Assembly (NCBI GenBank): GCA_022432975.1
Contig: CM039509.1
Span: 18,303,760-18,367,759 of the forward strand
From: Begonia masoniana
Taxonomy: Eukaryota > Streptophyta > Magnoliopsida > Cucurbitales > Begoniaceae
Length of the DNA: 64,000 nucleotides
Direction of reading: 5' to 3'
The notes below the pieces were generated by a model. That model was given only the letters and a program-made list of their open reading frames with translations, was not told where the DNA came from and did not search any database. Shown here in pieces: positions 23,068-33,778 of this stretch. The position numbers and the translations under genes are program-made. Position 1 is the stretch's first letter. Each line of letters opens with the position of its first letter.

Positions 23068-26000
23068 TCAGTACCTGAACAATCTTGGATGCTGGTCCAT
23101 CATGTCTTGCTGGCGTTCCCAAGTTGTCTCCTCTATATTCTGATTATGCCATAGGACTTTCACTAGTGGAACTTCCTTGTTGCGTAATACTTTCACTGCA
23201 TAATCCAAGATCCTTACTGGTCTCTCCTCATAGGTTAGCGTAGGTTGAATTTCAATGTTCTGCTGTTCCACAATTTGAGATGGATCCCTCAAGCACCTCT
23301 TAAGCATAGAAACATGGAACACATTGTGGATTCCTTCCATAGAGTCTGGCAATTGCAGCTCATATGCTGATTTTCCAATCCTCTTCAAGATTGAGAAAGG
23401 TCCAACATATCTTGGGTTAAGCTTTCCTCTCTTCCCAAATCTCACAACTCCTTTGAATGGTGATACCTTAAGAAAAACCTCACTACCAACTTCAAACTCT
23501 AACTCTCTGCGTCTTCTGTCAGCATAGCTTTTCTGTCGACTTTGAGCTGTTAAGATCCTCTGACGGACGAGAGCAACCTTCTCAACAGTTTGCTGCACAA
23601 TATCAGGACCAAGTAACTGTGCTTCACCAACTTCATCCCAATACAAGGGTGATCTGCATTTTCGTCCATATAATGCTTCATACGGTGCCATTCCTATTGT
23701 TGCCTGAAAACTGTTATTGTAAGAGAACTCTACCAGAGCTAGGTACTTACTCCAAGAGCCTTGGAAATCTAAAACACATGCACGGAGCATATCCTCCAGT
23801 GTTTGAATGGTTCTTTCAGATTGTCCATCAGTTTGAGGGTGGAAAGCTGTGCTAAAACTAAGTTGTGTTCCCATAGCCTCATGCAAACTCCTCCAAAACT
23901 TAGATGTAAATTTAGAGTCTCGGTCTGAGACTATAGAACTTGGAACTCCATGCAGTCTGACGACCTCTTGCATGTACAATTCAGCTAGCTGATCCATCGA
24001 GTAGGTTATCTTTATGGGTAGAAAATGAGCTGACTTGGTTAGACGGTCAACTATCACCCAAATTGCATCATGTCCCTTAGCTGTCCTAGGTAATCCAACA
24101 ACAAAGTCCATCGTTATTTGTTCCCATTTCCATTCGGGAACTGGTAAAGGTTGTAATGTTCCTGAGGGTCTCTGATGCTCGGCTTTAATCTGCTGACAAC
24201 ACAAACATGATCCTACATATTCTGCCACACTTCTTTTCATACTTGGCCACCAGTAATGCTGCTTGAGATCTCTGTACATCTTTGTACTCCCAGGGTGGAC
24301 AGAGAACTTGGACGAGTGAGCCTCAGAAATAATTTCCTCACGAAGTTCATTATTGGCAGGAACAAACCACCTATTTCTAAACTTAAGGATTCCATCGGTA
24401 GAATGACTAAATTCTGACTTGTCCGTAGAATCCATGCTTGACTTGTATCTGATACATTCATCATCATTTGTCTGAGCTTCCTTTATTTTCTCAAGAATGG
24501 TAGGCTTTAAGGTTATGGCAGAAAGTATAGCTGATACACTGGTCATTGCTTCTAGATTAAACTTTTGGAATTCTGACTCTAAGGTTAATGGCATATTGGA
24601 AATCATAGTTGGGGTTGAGGTTGTGACTCTACTCAAGGCATCTGCCACAACATTTGCCTTACCAGGGTGGTACTTAATCTCAAAATCATAATCTTTTACA
24701 AACTCTAACCATCTACGCTGCCTCATATTCAGTTCTTTTTGCGTGAAAATATACTTCAGACTTTTATGATCTGAAAATACCTCACAAGTTTGTCCATATA
24801 GGTAATGCCTCCAAATTTTAAGTGCAAATACAACGGCAGCTAATTCCAAGTCGTGTGTGGGGTAGTTCTTCTCATGAGTTTTTAACTGTCTAGAAGCATA
24901 GGCTATAACCTTATCATCTTGCATCAACACACAGCCAAGACCGACCCTAGAAGCATCACAATAAATACTAAATTTACCACCTTCAGTAAGGAGGGTCAAA
25001 ATTGGAGCATTGGTCAGCTCCTGCTTCAAGGTTTGGAAACTATGCTCACATTCGTCAGTCCATGTATATTTCATGTTTTTCCTTGTTAACCTAGTAAGGG
25101 GTGTGGCAATCTTTGAAAATCCTGCAATGAACTTTCTGTAATACCCTGCTAGTCCAAGAAAACTTCTAATATCTGTAGCACTCTTCGGTTGGGGCCATTC
25201 CTTAACTGCTTGAACCTTGGCTGGGTCAACAGATATTCCATCACCAGAGATCACATGACCAAGAAAGTGAACTCTGTCCAACCAAAATTCACACTTTGAA
25301 AACTTAGCATAAAGCTGGTGTCTTCTCAGTACATCCAACACTAAACTCAAATGTTTTGCATGCTCTTCCTTAGTTCTAGAATAGATTAGTATGTCATCAA
25401 TGAATACAATGACAAACTTGTCCAAATACTCGTGAAACACCCTATTCATAAGATCCATGAAGGCTGCTGGCGCATTAGTCAAACCAAAAGACATAACCAA
25501 AAACTCATAATGTCCATACCTTGTGCGAAAGGCAGTCTTTGGGATGTCCTCAGATTTAACCTTCAACTGATAGTAACCGGACCTAAGGTCAATCTTAGAG
25601 AAAACTCTCGCACCCTTAAGTTGGTCAAATAAGTCATCAATCCTCGGCAGTGGATACTTGTTCTTGACAGTTAGCTTATTCAACTCTCTATAGTCTATGC
25701 ACATACGCATTGATCCGTCTTTCTTTTTAACAAAAAGGACAGGTGCACCCCATGGTGAAAAACTAGGGCGTATGAACCCTTTTTCTAACAAATCCTCCAA
25801 CTGTTTCTTTAACTCTTTAAGTTCTGATGGTGCTAGTCTATACGGGTTTTTAGACACAGGCTCGGCTCCGGGGTAGACATCTACAACAAATTCGATTTCT
25901 CTATCTGGTGGTAAACCAGGAAGGTCGTCTAAAAATACATCAGGAAAGTCTTGGACAACTAAAACATTTTGAGGGTTTGCCTTTCCTACAAGTTGTGTGT

Positions 26001-26514
26001 CTACAACGCTAGCTAGGAAGCACAAATACTCTCCACATAGGGAAGGTCTAGTGTTAATCGAAGTCATCACAGTCATTTCCTTGCTCTTCTTTGAAGCTTG
26101 GAAGGTATGTTTCGGGTTACCAGGGGGTTGGAAACTAACTATTCCAGTCCTACAATCGATCGTGGCATAATGCTTAAACAGCCAATCCATTCCTAAGATT
26201 ACATCAAATCCCAATATATCCATAATAATGAGGTCAGCAGGCAAATTCATGTTCCCCGCTAATACCTCACTATCAGGCATCACTCGATTGGAGTGCATGC
26301 ACTCACCAGAAGGTAATGTAACATTAAACACATGCACAGAAGGGGTAAACTGTACATCTAACTTATCAGCAAACGTAGATGCTATAAATGAATGCGTTGC
26401 ACCGGAATCTATCAAAGTAAAAGCAGGCACAGCGTTGACCAATATAGTACCTGACACTACAGCAGGCTGTTCTTCACCTGCCTCCGTCATGGAGAATATT
26501 CTTGGTTTAATCAT
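23068..26514 (-). CDS. Element F pol: protease, RT, RNase H, integrase, chromodomain-like tail
   Basis: An uninterrupted 1148-residue frame from the Met at 26514. It is open further upstream to about 26615, where the gag zinc knuckle [14 protein letters not shown] is encoded, so this Met is internal. In order: aspartic protease (DSGATHSF, Asp36), reverse transcriptase ([22 protein letters not shown]), RNase H ([16 protein letters not shown]), integrase HHCC finger and DDE core ([23 protein letters not shown]), a GPF motif, and a chromodomain-like end ([17 protein letters not shown]). No stop or frameshift was seen, unlike C and D. The element still lacks its 5' LTR and most of gag, so it should not be transcribed normally. 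Confidence 0.93.
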   Translation of the reverse strand: MIKPRIFSMTEAGEEQPAVVSGTILVNAVPAFTLIDSGATHSFIASTFADKLDVQFTPSVHVFNVTLPSGECMHSNRVMPDSEVLAGNMNLPADLIIMDILGFDVILGMDWLFKHYATIDCRTGIVSFQPPGNPKHTFQASKKSKEMTVMTSINTRPSLCGEYLCFLASVVDTQLVGKANPQNVLVVQDFPDVFLDDLPGLPPDREIEFVVDVYPGAEPVSKNPYRLAPSELKELKKQLEDLLEKGFIRPSFSPWGAPVLFVKKKDGSMRMCIDYRELNKLTVKNKYPLPRIDDLFDQLKGARVFSKIDLRSGYYQLKVKSEDIPKTAFRTRYGHYEFLVMSFGLTNAPAAFMDLMNRVFHEYLDKFVIVFIDDILIYSRTKEEHAKHLSLVLDVLRRHQLYAKFSKCEFWLDRVHFLGHVISGDGISVDPAKVQAVKEWPQPKSATDIRSFLGLAGYYRKFIAGFSKIATPLTRLTRKNMKYTWTDECEHSFQTLKQELTNAPILTLLTEGGKFSIYCDASRVGLGCVLMQDDKVIAYASRQLKTHEKNYPTHDLELAAVVFALKIWRHYLYGQTCEVFSDHKSLKYIFTQKELNMRQRRWLEFVKDYDFEIKYHPGKANVVADALSRVTTSTPTMISNMPLTLESEFQKFNLEAMTSVSAILSAITLKPTILEKIKEAQTNDDECIRYKSSMDSTDKSEFSHSTDGILKFRNRWFVPANNELREEIISEAHSSKFSVHPGSTKMYRDLKQHYWWPSMKRSVAEYVGSCLCCQQIKAEHQRPSGTLQPLPVPEWKWEQITMDFVVGLPRTAKGHDAIWVIVDRLTKSAHFLPIKITYSMDQLAELYMQEVVRLHGVPSSIVSDRDSKFTSKFWRSLHEAMGTQLSFSTAFHPQTDGQSERTIQTLEDMLRACVLDFQGSWSKYLALVEFSYNNSFQATIGMAPYEALYGRKCRSPLYWDEVGEAQLLGPDIVQQTVEKVALVRQRILTAQSRQKSYADRRRRELEFEVGSEVFLKVSPFKGVVRFGKRGKLNPRYVGPFSILKRIGKSAYELQLPDSMEGIHNVFHVSMLKRCLRDPSQIVEQQNIEIQPTLTYEERPVRILDYAVKVLRNKEVPLVKVLWHNQNIEETTWERQQDMMDQHPRLFRY

Positions 26515-26615
26515 AGCTGGACCACTCTTAGGAACTGGACAGTCTCTGCTAATATGGCCGACTTTGTTACAATTGTAGCATCTGGTGATCCTAGGCTTCG
26601 GGCATTCTTTGTACG

Positions 26616-26685
26616 TGTGTGAGTAATAAGAATTAAATGATTAAGAAAGATATGGTTTATGTGACGATCTCTCTGGGTCGTTACA
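26616..26685 (+). repeat. Element D 3' LTR, terminal remnant
   Basis: Matches the last 70 bp of the D 5' LTR (GTGTGAGTAATAAG to GGGTCGTTACA) and is followed by the TSD TGTAC. It shows that the right end of D survived the deletion that cut F. Confidence 0.93.
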
Positions 26686-27751
26686 TGTACACTCTCACTA
26701 TCAACCCCCTTTACCGGCACAAATCCTCTCTTAATCCACACAACATGAACAAAGAATATGATTGATGAACATGAATGATGAATATGAATGACGAGCATGA
26801 ATGATGATTATGAACGATGAATACGAACGATGAACAAGGATGAAGACTTTAAGTATGAATATGAACAAGAAAAGATTCATGAGCATTTATTTCTTAAAAT
26901 GAGCATTCAAGCATACTTGTTAGTATTGCATTCCTTACTAAGCATTAGGCTTATAGTTTAAACCTTATGATGTAGGTGAAGATTTAGCAGGTGAGGATTC
27001 CAAATTCAGTGATGATGCCTAAGGCTGGTTGCAGGATGGTGCTCAGGGTGGAAGTCTGTGGCTAGCAGGCGAATATGACCCGTAGTTATGCTCATAATGT
27101 GTCAGTAAGATTTATGATGAACTGATGTTTAAGTAGAATGAGATTCTCTTAGAATATTGGATTCTGTGATTGTCTAGTTTGGTTACCAAAATTTGGGGAT
27201 GATTATAAGGGTATAGAATGATCTGTTTTAATTAAGTCTTCCGCTACTTGTATCCTAGATGAGTCCATGTTTCATGGCTGCCTATGTTTATGTCTACGAG
27301 TATGAGATCTGTGAAGGTCAGATGATCTTTCTGTCGATATGAGTTGTTTGAAGTTTTCTGTATTTCGCTGTTATGTGATAGAAGTTGGATGAATACACCA
27401 TCCGGCTGACGTCACCGGTGTGAGCTGAATGATAGAAGCTGGATGGGTGAATCATCCGGCTGACGTCACCGGTGGATGGCAAACGTTTGTTGTTCACCGG
27501 ATGATGTCTCTTATCGGTTAAGGTAAGTGAGTCACGTGTATTGCACATGCTTATCGGATGATGTCTCTGTTGAATGAGGACACCATCCGGCTGACGTCAC
27601 CGGTGGATGGCGAACGTTTGTTGTTCACCGGATGATGTCTCTTATCGGTTGAGGTAAGTAAGTCACGTGTATTGCACATGCTTACCGGATGATGTCTCTG
27701 TTGAATGAGGACACCATCCGGCTGATGTCATCGGTGGATGGGGACAATTGT
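26686..27751 (+). repeat. Element C 3' LTR, part 2
   Basis: Resumes the C LTR at TGTACACTCTCACT and runs to GGGGACAATTGT, where solo LTR E inserted. It contains the second-intron acceptor (GATGTAG/GTGAAG near 26978) and the start of the 131-bp minisatellite. Confidence 0.93.
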
Positions 27752-28162
27752 TGTAATACCCGGCTTGTACGGACTTTGGAGTTAATATATTATATTATTA
27801 TTTTATCATATAATGGCATTTTTCGTAAATATGTCAAATCAAATTAGTTTCGCAAACGGAAAGCGTCATTTCGATCCTAACGATTAATAGAAATTTTAAG
27901 GAAATTGTGAGAATTTTCGGAGCTTAGACGCTATATTCCGAGTAAATACATTTATCGTAATATAAAGAACGTTTTAGAAAAAATAGTAAATTAGGTCCGA
28001 ATTGCGAATGGACAGTTTTAATAAATCCCAAATAATAAGTTGGACTTGTTGGTGAAATAAGGAAATTTGGTGAACCCGAATAGTTGGACGATTAACGAAC
28101 CGAAGGACGAAACGAATATAAAAACTATGGAAGGGCATTTTGGTAATTTGCCAAATCAAATT

Positions 28163-28170
28163 TATAAAAA
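28163..28170 (+). promoter_or_regulatory. TATA-like box of solo LTR E
   Basis: TATAAAAA, followed by a pyrimidine-rich, then GC-rich, leader-like stretch ending at a donor-like site. Confidence 0.45.
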
Positions 28171-28324
28171 TAACACAAATCCCCTTTCTTCTTCATTTCC
28201 TTCCTGCGTGATTTTCCAGAGAGCGATTCCTCTCTTGGCCGTTCGACGCCTCCTCCGTTCCGACCTCTGTTCTCCTCCGTTTCTCCTCCGTTCTTCGTGA
28301 TTTCTCCTTCTCTCGCTATCCTAG

Positions 28325-29365
28325 GTATGAATCTACGTTCTTAGAGCGTTTATTTCGATTTTTACGAAATATAAACAATTAGGGTTTCGTTTAGGTTTCG
28401 GTTAAAAATACGATTTAGGGTTCGTAATTAATAGATTTAGCGTATTTAAGGATATAAAGAATATATTGAACGTTATTGGACGAGTTTAAACCGATTCGTG
28501 GAAAAGTTGAAAATTTGGGAATTTTCGGGTTTTTAGAGAAAAATCCGTAAATTGTGAATTGAGGTACCGAGCGTAAATTGCTCGAATAAATAGCTCAAAG
28601 AATTGGACTAGAGCTTTAGGAAGTTTCCTTAGTTAAGGTTTTGTTGAATTCGGACGATTAGAAGTTTAAGCACGTGATATTGATGATCGTTGTGTTTTGT
28701 CTCAGACAAACAATGCTCGTGGACGGAGCTTAAGCTGCAACGGACGCGAGGTAAGTTCTCGTGATCTTCTCTGGCCGATTGGCCTACACCGTACTTCGAT
28801 GTAGCGTCGAGGATCTCAATGGATTGTTTGTTTTAAATTGCTTTGGTTGGGTAGATAGGTTTATAATTGTTATAGGTTATTCTAATTTAGTCTTGATGGT
28901 ATGCATGTTGGTTGTTTAGTTTATGTTCATATCTGCTCATGCATCACGTGTTTTTAAAGATCATGAAAAATGAATTTCTGCACGATGTTTTAAAGTAAAT
29001 GCAAAGAAAGAATGACCCTTCGGTATATAGTTTAAATGGCCCGTCGGTATACAGTTTATAGCAAAGCAAAGCAAAGCAAAGTAAAGAAACGTTTACATGA
29101 CCCTTCGGTATATAGTTAAATTGCCCATCGGTATACAGTTTATAGCAAAGTAAAGCAAAGAAATCGGTATACAGTTTATAGCAAAGCAAAGTAAAGAAAT
29201 CGGTATATAGTTTATAGCAAAGCAAAGCAAAGCAAAGCAAAGTAAAGTAAAGTAAAGTAAAGTAAAGAAAACAATGCATGATTTACAGATTCATATGCAC
29301 AGCACGCATTTGCATTTACTAGAGCTTACTGAGATTTTTATCTCATAGATGTCTGTATGGTGTAG
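28325..29365 (+). other. Intron-like leader module in solo LTR E
   Basis: Putative intron 1 is 28325-28705 (CCTAG/GTATGA to TCTCAG/ACAAAC). Mini-exon 2 is 28706-28750 (45 nt). Putative intron 2 is 28751-29365 (CGCGAG/GTAAGT to TGGTGTAG/GTG). GGCCGATTGGCCTACACC follows the second donor and GCTTACTGAG precedes the acceptor. Confidence 0.55.
29058..29275. repeat. AAAGC/AAAGT pentamer tracts with a larger repeat
   Basis: Runs of AAAGC and AAAGT alternate with copies of CGGTATACAGTTTATAG and CGGTATATAGTT. The array lies within putative intron 2 of solo LTR E. Confidence 0.9.
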
Positions 29366-29731
29366 GTGTTTACGAGGAAACAGGTGAGGACGAGCTTCCC
29401 CCTCCTGAGACATGAGGCAGTTGACGGAAGATGGATTGCGGTGGTGTGTTGCGCAGTCGATGCTTTACCGACCCGTGGGGACAGTATGTATAGATTTTGG
29501 AAACGTTTTGGGATAATTGATAGAATATGTATAGGATGTTTAGGTAATGATATTTGTTTTGAAATTCTGGAATTGTTTGGGTAAACTGTTTATAGAAATG
29601 TTTTGAAAATGTTATGGATATGCTCGGTTTTAGAGCTATCCACGCCATTTGTTTTTAGGAAATTTTATCGCTTTTAAAGTATTGCGTTAAATCATGGAAG
29701 TTGATTTTAGGTTGTTAATTGTAGAAGTATT

Positions 29732-29966
29732 GCTCTCTGGGAATCGGATTCCAGAGAGCAAATTGTGGTTTTACTCTCTGGAGTTTCCAGAGAGTACTGG
29801 AAAAACATAGAGAGAAAAGTGAAGAGGAGAAAGAGAGATGGCGATCGAAGGCACGGCGGATCGCTGGTGGATCGCTGCACAGAGTGTGCAGCGATCGATC
29901 TCTGCAAGCTGCAGAGATCGATCGCTGCATGCTGTGATCGCTGCATGCTGCACAGCATGCAGCGAT
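29732..29966. other. Cluster of near-perfect hairpins in solo LTR E
   Basis: Four stems in 235 bp. The first is 29732-29759 (stem GCTCTCTGG...AATC with one bulge). The second is 29773-29795 (perfect 10 bp, loop GTT). The third pairs 29888-29906 with 29910-29928 (perfect 19 bp, loop AGC). The fourth is an ATCGCTGCATGCTG stem with loop CA, around 29937-29966. The stems contain GATCGATC and TGCATGCA-type cores. Confidence 0.92.
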
Positions 29967-30213
29967 GCAGCGCCCGGTCGCTGCTGCTTTTCGAGGGCAG
30001 AATTCGATTCTGCCCTCCCTTTATTTTAATTATAATTTATATTAAATATAGTTTTTATTTAATTGTTTTAAATGATTTTAAAGTTAGATTTCAATTCCGA
30101 TTTCGATTCCGGTTTCGATTTCGGTTTAGCTTCCACTTAAAGTTTAATTAAATTTATTAGGATAAAAAATATATATATTGGGAAAAACGGGTACAGTTTT
30201 AGGGGTCGTTACA

Positions 30214-30766
30214 ATTGTTGCTCACCAGATGATTGTCTCTGATGGGTGAGGACATCATCCGGCTGACGTCACCGGTGGATGGCGAATGGTTGTTGTTCAC
30301 CGGATGATGTCTCTTATTATTCAGCAAGGTTAAGTAAGCCACGTGAGATGCACAAGATGACCGGATGATGTAGATTTACACTATCGGCTGAAGTGAGCTC
30401 AATGCTTGTCGTTTAGCGATCGGCGTAGGAGATATACATATATATTTTGTCGCCTAGTGCCTGGGTGATGCAGGAACTGAAATGTGATTTATCACTGGTC
30501 GATGTGAGCTTATTTCTCTACCGGCTGACGCAGTTTAAGAGTTGAAGTACCAGTTCACCGGCTGAGGCACCTTGCACTGCTCGCCGGCAGATGCGTAATG
30601 TATTTCTTTGCTGAGCAATGTTTAATGATTCTTGAGTGATGTCTTGAGCCAAGTTATGTTTTAAAAAAAATATATAAAAGGGTATAATTCCGGTAAAAAT
30701 AGTAAGGATATATGGACAAGTCTAAAAGAGTCATAGTTTGGTCTCGACCCTACTGGGGTTGTTACA
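30214..30766 (+). repeat. Element C 3' LTR, part 3
   Basis: Matches the last 550 bp of the 5' LTR (7950-8503), from TGTTGCTCACCAGATGATTG to GGGTTGTTACA. It is followed by the outer TSD AGTTA of element C. Confidence 0.93.
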
Positions 30767-32153
30767 AGTTACATAACAGAAAGTGTCACCGGGGTTCATT
30801 CACTAGATGAAGAGGGCACGTCTCGTGATCGGACAGCCATTTCCATCTAACAGGGGGAAAACATGCTTCACCTGTAGGACAGCCTTGTCTGAACCCCACC
30901 CCGACGTGACCGGGATTACGTACATTCGTTTTCTTTTCGTAATCTACGTGTGGAAAACTCGTTTTCATGCTATTTTGAAAGAACGTGATGCATGTACAAT
31001 TCATAATCCATAACATGAACCTAAATAACGTGAGTACCATCAAAATGACACATAACCACAATCTACAAATAACTAAGCCTAACTACCCATCCTATATACC
31101 GAAATAAAATCTCCACAATCCTCCATAAACAACTTCTTATGGTGTAGGCCGAATCGGCCAAGCAAGTCACGAAAACTTACCCGCGTCCTTAGCAATTCGT
31201 GTGCCTCGTTCCGAGTTTCGTCACCTAAAACATTCCACCGTTCGGGTATTAGGGCTAATTTAAATAAATCGCTCTAAAGACCTAACAAAATTCCTATCTA
31301 AGGGAAATTTTCCTATAACTCTATTTTACTTCGTTGAGGCATTTTATCGAGCAATTCTTGCTCAACATATCATAACCTCCATTAATGGAGTTTCTAAGTT
31401 CTCCAACAACCAAAAACTCCAATATTCATCAATAAACCGACTAATTATGTTCAATAACCATCATTACATCCACTAGAGGCGTAATCACGCTAAACTTATC
31501 GATTTCAAACCTTAATCCACGTTTTTAACAAAAACCCTAAACGAACCCTAAATGTTTAAACTCTAGAAATCGAAATCCAACGTCCCAAAAGCACAAAGTC
31601 TTACCTAGGGAGCAATGACGGAGAAGAAACGTGAAGAACGAATCGCCGGGGAGTGAGCTTTCGTCGCCGGAAGAGAGAATCGCGTAGGAGAGGGAGAGAA
31701 ATCGCCGTGGAGAAATCGATTTCTTTCTAAGAAATCGTTAAGTTTGAAGGGGGGAAAGGATTGTGATGTTTTAAAATTTTAAATCTTTAAATTACCATTT
31801 CGCCCTTCTAGCCTAATATCCTATTATTTCGTTATTTAATCATCAATTTGGTTTCTCCAAATTTTTTTATTTCACCAGAAATTCTAATTTGTTACTAGGG
31901 CTTTAATAAAACTTTCTGTTTACAAACGGACCTAGTTTACTATATTTATTAAAATACTCATTATATTATGAGAATTATCTAAACTCCTAAAATAGGCGTT
32001 ATATCTCCAAAACTCCCTTATCCCTCCAGATACTCCAATTTATTCACATAGTTCTAATAAATCTTCTCGCTCACAAAACAGGTTTAATTCGACATATTTA
32101 TGAAAATGCCATTATACGGCAATTCTAAAAAAAATCTAAAAATTCGGGTGTTA
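30767..32153 (-). repeat. Element B 3' LTR, part 2
   Basis: Resumes the B LTR at AGTTACATAACAGAAAGTG and ends at AATTCGGGTGTTAA, where the usual TGTTACA is damaged. The adjoining ATTTTGTCCTCAAAATTTG is the minus-strand sequence seen just before the 3' LTR in other gypsy elements here. It matches 37395 to 38783 with scattered differences. Confidence 0.9.
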
Positions 32154-33214
32154 AATTCTATCCACTTTAATTAAAATTTTGTCCTCAAAATTTGACTTAA
32201 TTTATAGTCCTTGTTATTATCGTCTTATATCTTGCGGCCTTATATTTTGATTTACAACCACTCAATTCTTTCCGAGTATCATCCTTCCATCTTTCCAAAA
32301 ATTTGAATTTCTCTTTAAGAATTTTGATCCTATTACACTTAGGGTCAATCTCTGTGGTTCTAAATCGAATCTCTTAAAACCAAATGACGCAACATTAGCC
32401 TCCTGACCACATCCACTGCGTTCGATTTTGACTAACCACGTCCTTGGTCATGCATTAAGTACTATCGAACTCCTAGGCCTCCAATTCAAGGCTTTCTATA
32501 GCTATACCTTCACGTAATACTTATACTTAAGCCTCTTAACACTGCTCGGGTTGACTAAAATTTAAAGATTTCTACATACATTTGGGTTGTAACCCAGACT
32601 TCCGTATAAATTCATCTACTCTATCCATAGTCGGAATGCATGCCTGCTCCAATTTCCACAATTTCTCTAGTAATAATCTAATCCTTCTTAACTATTCTAT
32701 CGATTGCATCCCTTGGTCACCTACCTTCTTGGGCAACTCGTCGACTGTCGGAAACTATTTCAGTGTAGATTTCTCAACTAAGTTCCCATTGTCATACTTC
32801 TCAAAACACCTCTTGATCGCGCTAGTCCAACTGGGAGCTAAATTCGTTACGCACTTAGGATCCTAGTTCATTTGTAAATAAGATCCTATACACATCACAT
32901 TTTATTCTAAACTACATGAACGAACTCCCTCGTTATGTCCTTACTAAATTTTCATATAATCTACATTACACCCCGTTTATCATACTCAAACCTTTATAAA
33001 CTCCGAGTGTAGTAAAGTCCCTAAATTTCTGTGATGACCCGGATGTGTAAGTATGTGTACGATGGCTGCACGAACCGGAACCCGGATGGCGGTACGTCCG
33101 CGCGAGGGAACTGAAAGGTGACAGGTCGTAAAAAGGGGGTCGTCACAATCCCACATCGCTTGGGAAAGTATGTGGAAATGAAACATATATAAAGAGACCC
33201 TCCCAACATAGTAA

Positions 33215-33328
33215 GACGCGTTTTGGAGCATAATTGGAAACGGATTCCATAAGAACTCCGAAATTAAAAGTGCTTCGGCGAGAGCAATTCCAGGTTGGGT
33301 GACATTCCGGGAAGTTCTTGCCAAACAA
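33215..33328 (+). other. 5S-rRNA-like segment in Cassandra LTR 1
   Basis: Contains GGATTCCATAAGAACTCCGA, AAATTAAAAGTGCTTCGGCG (A-box region) and AGGTTGGGTGACATTCCGGG (C-box region). These align with the internal promoter and 3' half of plant 5S rRNA. It has more changes than the copy in LTR 2. It is not a working 5S gene but may retain RNA polymerase III promoter elements. Confidence 0.88.
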
Positions 33329-33665
33329 AGTCGTGAGGGGAGGATATTGGGTTACGGCCCAATCCCCAGAGCGGACAATATCTTGCTGGAAAAAGGGGTC
33401 GTTACAAATGGTATCAAAGCCTGTACCCAATCGGAAATGTGGCTAACGAAGACGTTGGGCCCCCGAGGGGGGGTGATTGTGATGACCCGGATGTGTAAGT
33501 ATGTGTACGATGGCTGCACGAACCAGAACCCGGATGGCGGTACGTCTGCGCGGGCGAACCGGAAGGTGACAGGTCGTAAAAAGGGGGTCGTCACAATCCC
33601 ACATCGCTTGGGGAAGTATGTAGAAATGAAACATATGTAAAGAGACCCTCCCAACATAGTAAGAT

Positions 33666-33778
33666 GCGTTTTGGAGCACAATTGGCAACGGATCCCATAA
33701 GAACTCCGAAGTTAAAAGTGCTTCCGCGAGAGCAATTCTAGGTTGGGTGACCTTCCGGGAAGTTCTCGCCAAACAAAG
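33666..33778 (+). other. 5S-rRNA-like segment in Cassandra LTR 2
   Basis: Contains GGATCCCATAAGAACTCCGA, AGTTAAAAGTGCTTCCGCG and GGTTGGGTGACC, closer to the plant 5S consensus than the LTR 1 copy. The A-box and C-box regions are recognisable. Confidence 0.9.

Larger units (their letters stand above)
20834..26615 (-). mobile_element. Ty3/gypsy element F (minus strand), 5'-truncated
   Basis: F runs right to left and retains its 3' LTR (20834-23032), polypurine tract, whole pol and the end of gag. It stops at about 26615 in gag, just upstream of the zinc knuckle. Its 5' LTR, primer site and most of gag are missing, together with about 870 bp of D's LTR, so a deletion removed both. No TSD can therefore be checked. 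It is the innermost coding element of the stack. Confidence 0.92.
12028..26685 (+). mobile_element. Ty3/gypsy element D (plus strand), inserted in C's 3' LTR
   Basis: D starts TGTAACACCCGACAAC and ends CTGGGTCGTTACA. It is flanked by TGTAC (12023-12027 and 26686-26690). Parts: 5' LTR 12028-14582, PBS 14587-14598, gag-pol 14746 to about 19132, polypurine tract, and 3' LTR 19176-20833 plus 26616-26685. The 3' LTR is interrupted by element F and lacks about 870 bp. Its LTR and proteins are clearly related to element C, so D landed in the LTR of a sister family. Confidence 0.93.
27752..30213 (+). mobile_element. Solo LTR E inside element C's 3' LTR
   Basis: Starts TGTAATACCCGGC and ends GGGGTCGTTACA. 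It is flanked by ATTGT (27747-27751 and 30214-30218), and removing it rejoins the C LTR. At 2462 bp with no primer site, gag or pol, it is a solo LTR. It has a TATAAAAA box, an intron-like leader, an AAAGC/AAAGT array and a dense hairpin cluster near its 3' end. Confidence 0.92.
5861..30766 (+). mobile_element. Ty3/gypsy element C (plus strand), inserted in B's LTR
   Basis: C starts TGTAACACCCGGCG and ends GGGGTTGTTACA. It is flanked by AGTTA on both sides (5856-5860 and 30767-30771). Its own parts are the 5' LTR (5861-8503), the internal region (8504-10966) and a 3' LTR in three pieces (10967-12027, 26686-27751, 30214-30766). The pieces sum to about the length of the 5' LTR. The 3' LTR was split by element D and by solo LTR E. 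Confidence 0.93.

Noticed and set aside
28944..29279. Minus-strand frame with LLCYKLYTD repeats
   Set aside because: Generated by AAAGC/AAAGT tracts in solo LTR E.
32582..32866. 94-codon open frame inside element B
   Set aside because: On the strand opposite to the element's genes, in a decayed stretch with no recognised motif.
33299..33772. Open frames of about 110 codons, similar in both Cassandra LTRs
   Set aside because: They lie across the 5S-like, non-coding LTRs and exist in duplicate only because the LTRs are repeats.
33666..33778. A functional 5S rRNA gene
   Set aside because: Too many substitutions, embedded in an LTR with TSD and primer site; it is a captured 5S-derived promoter segment.
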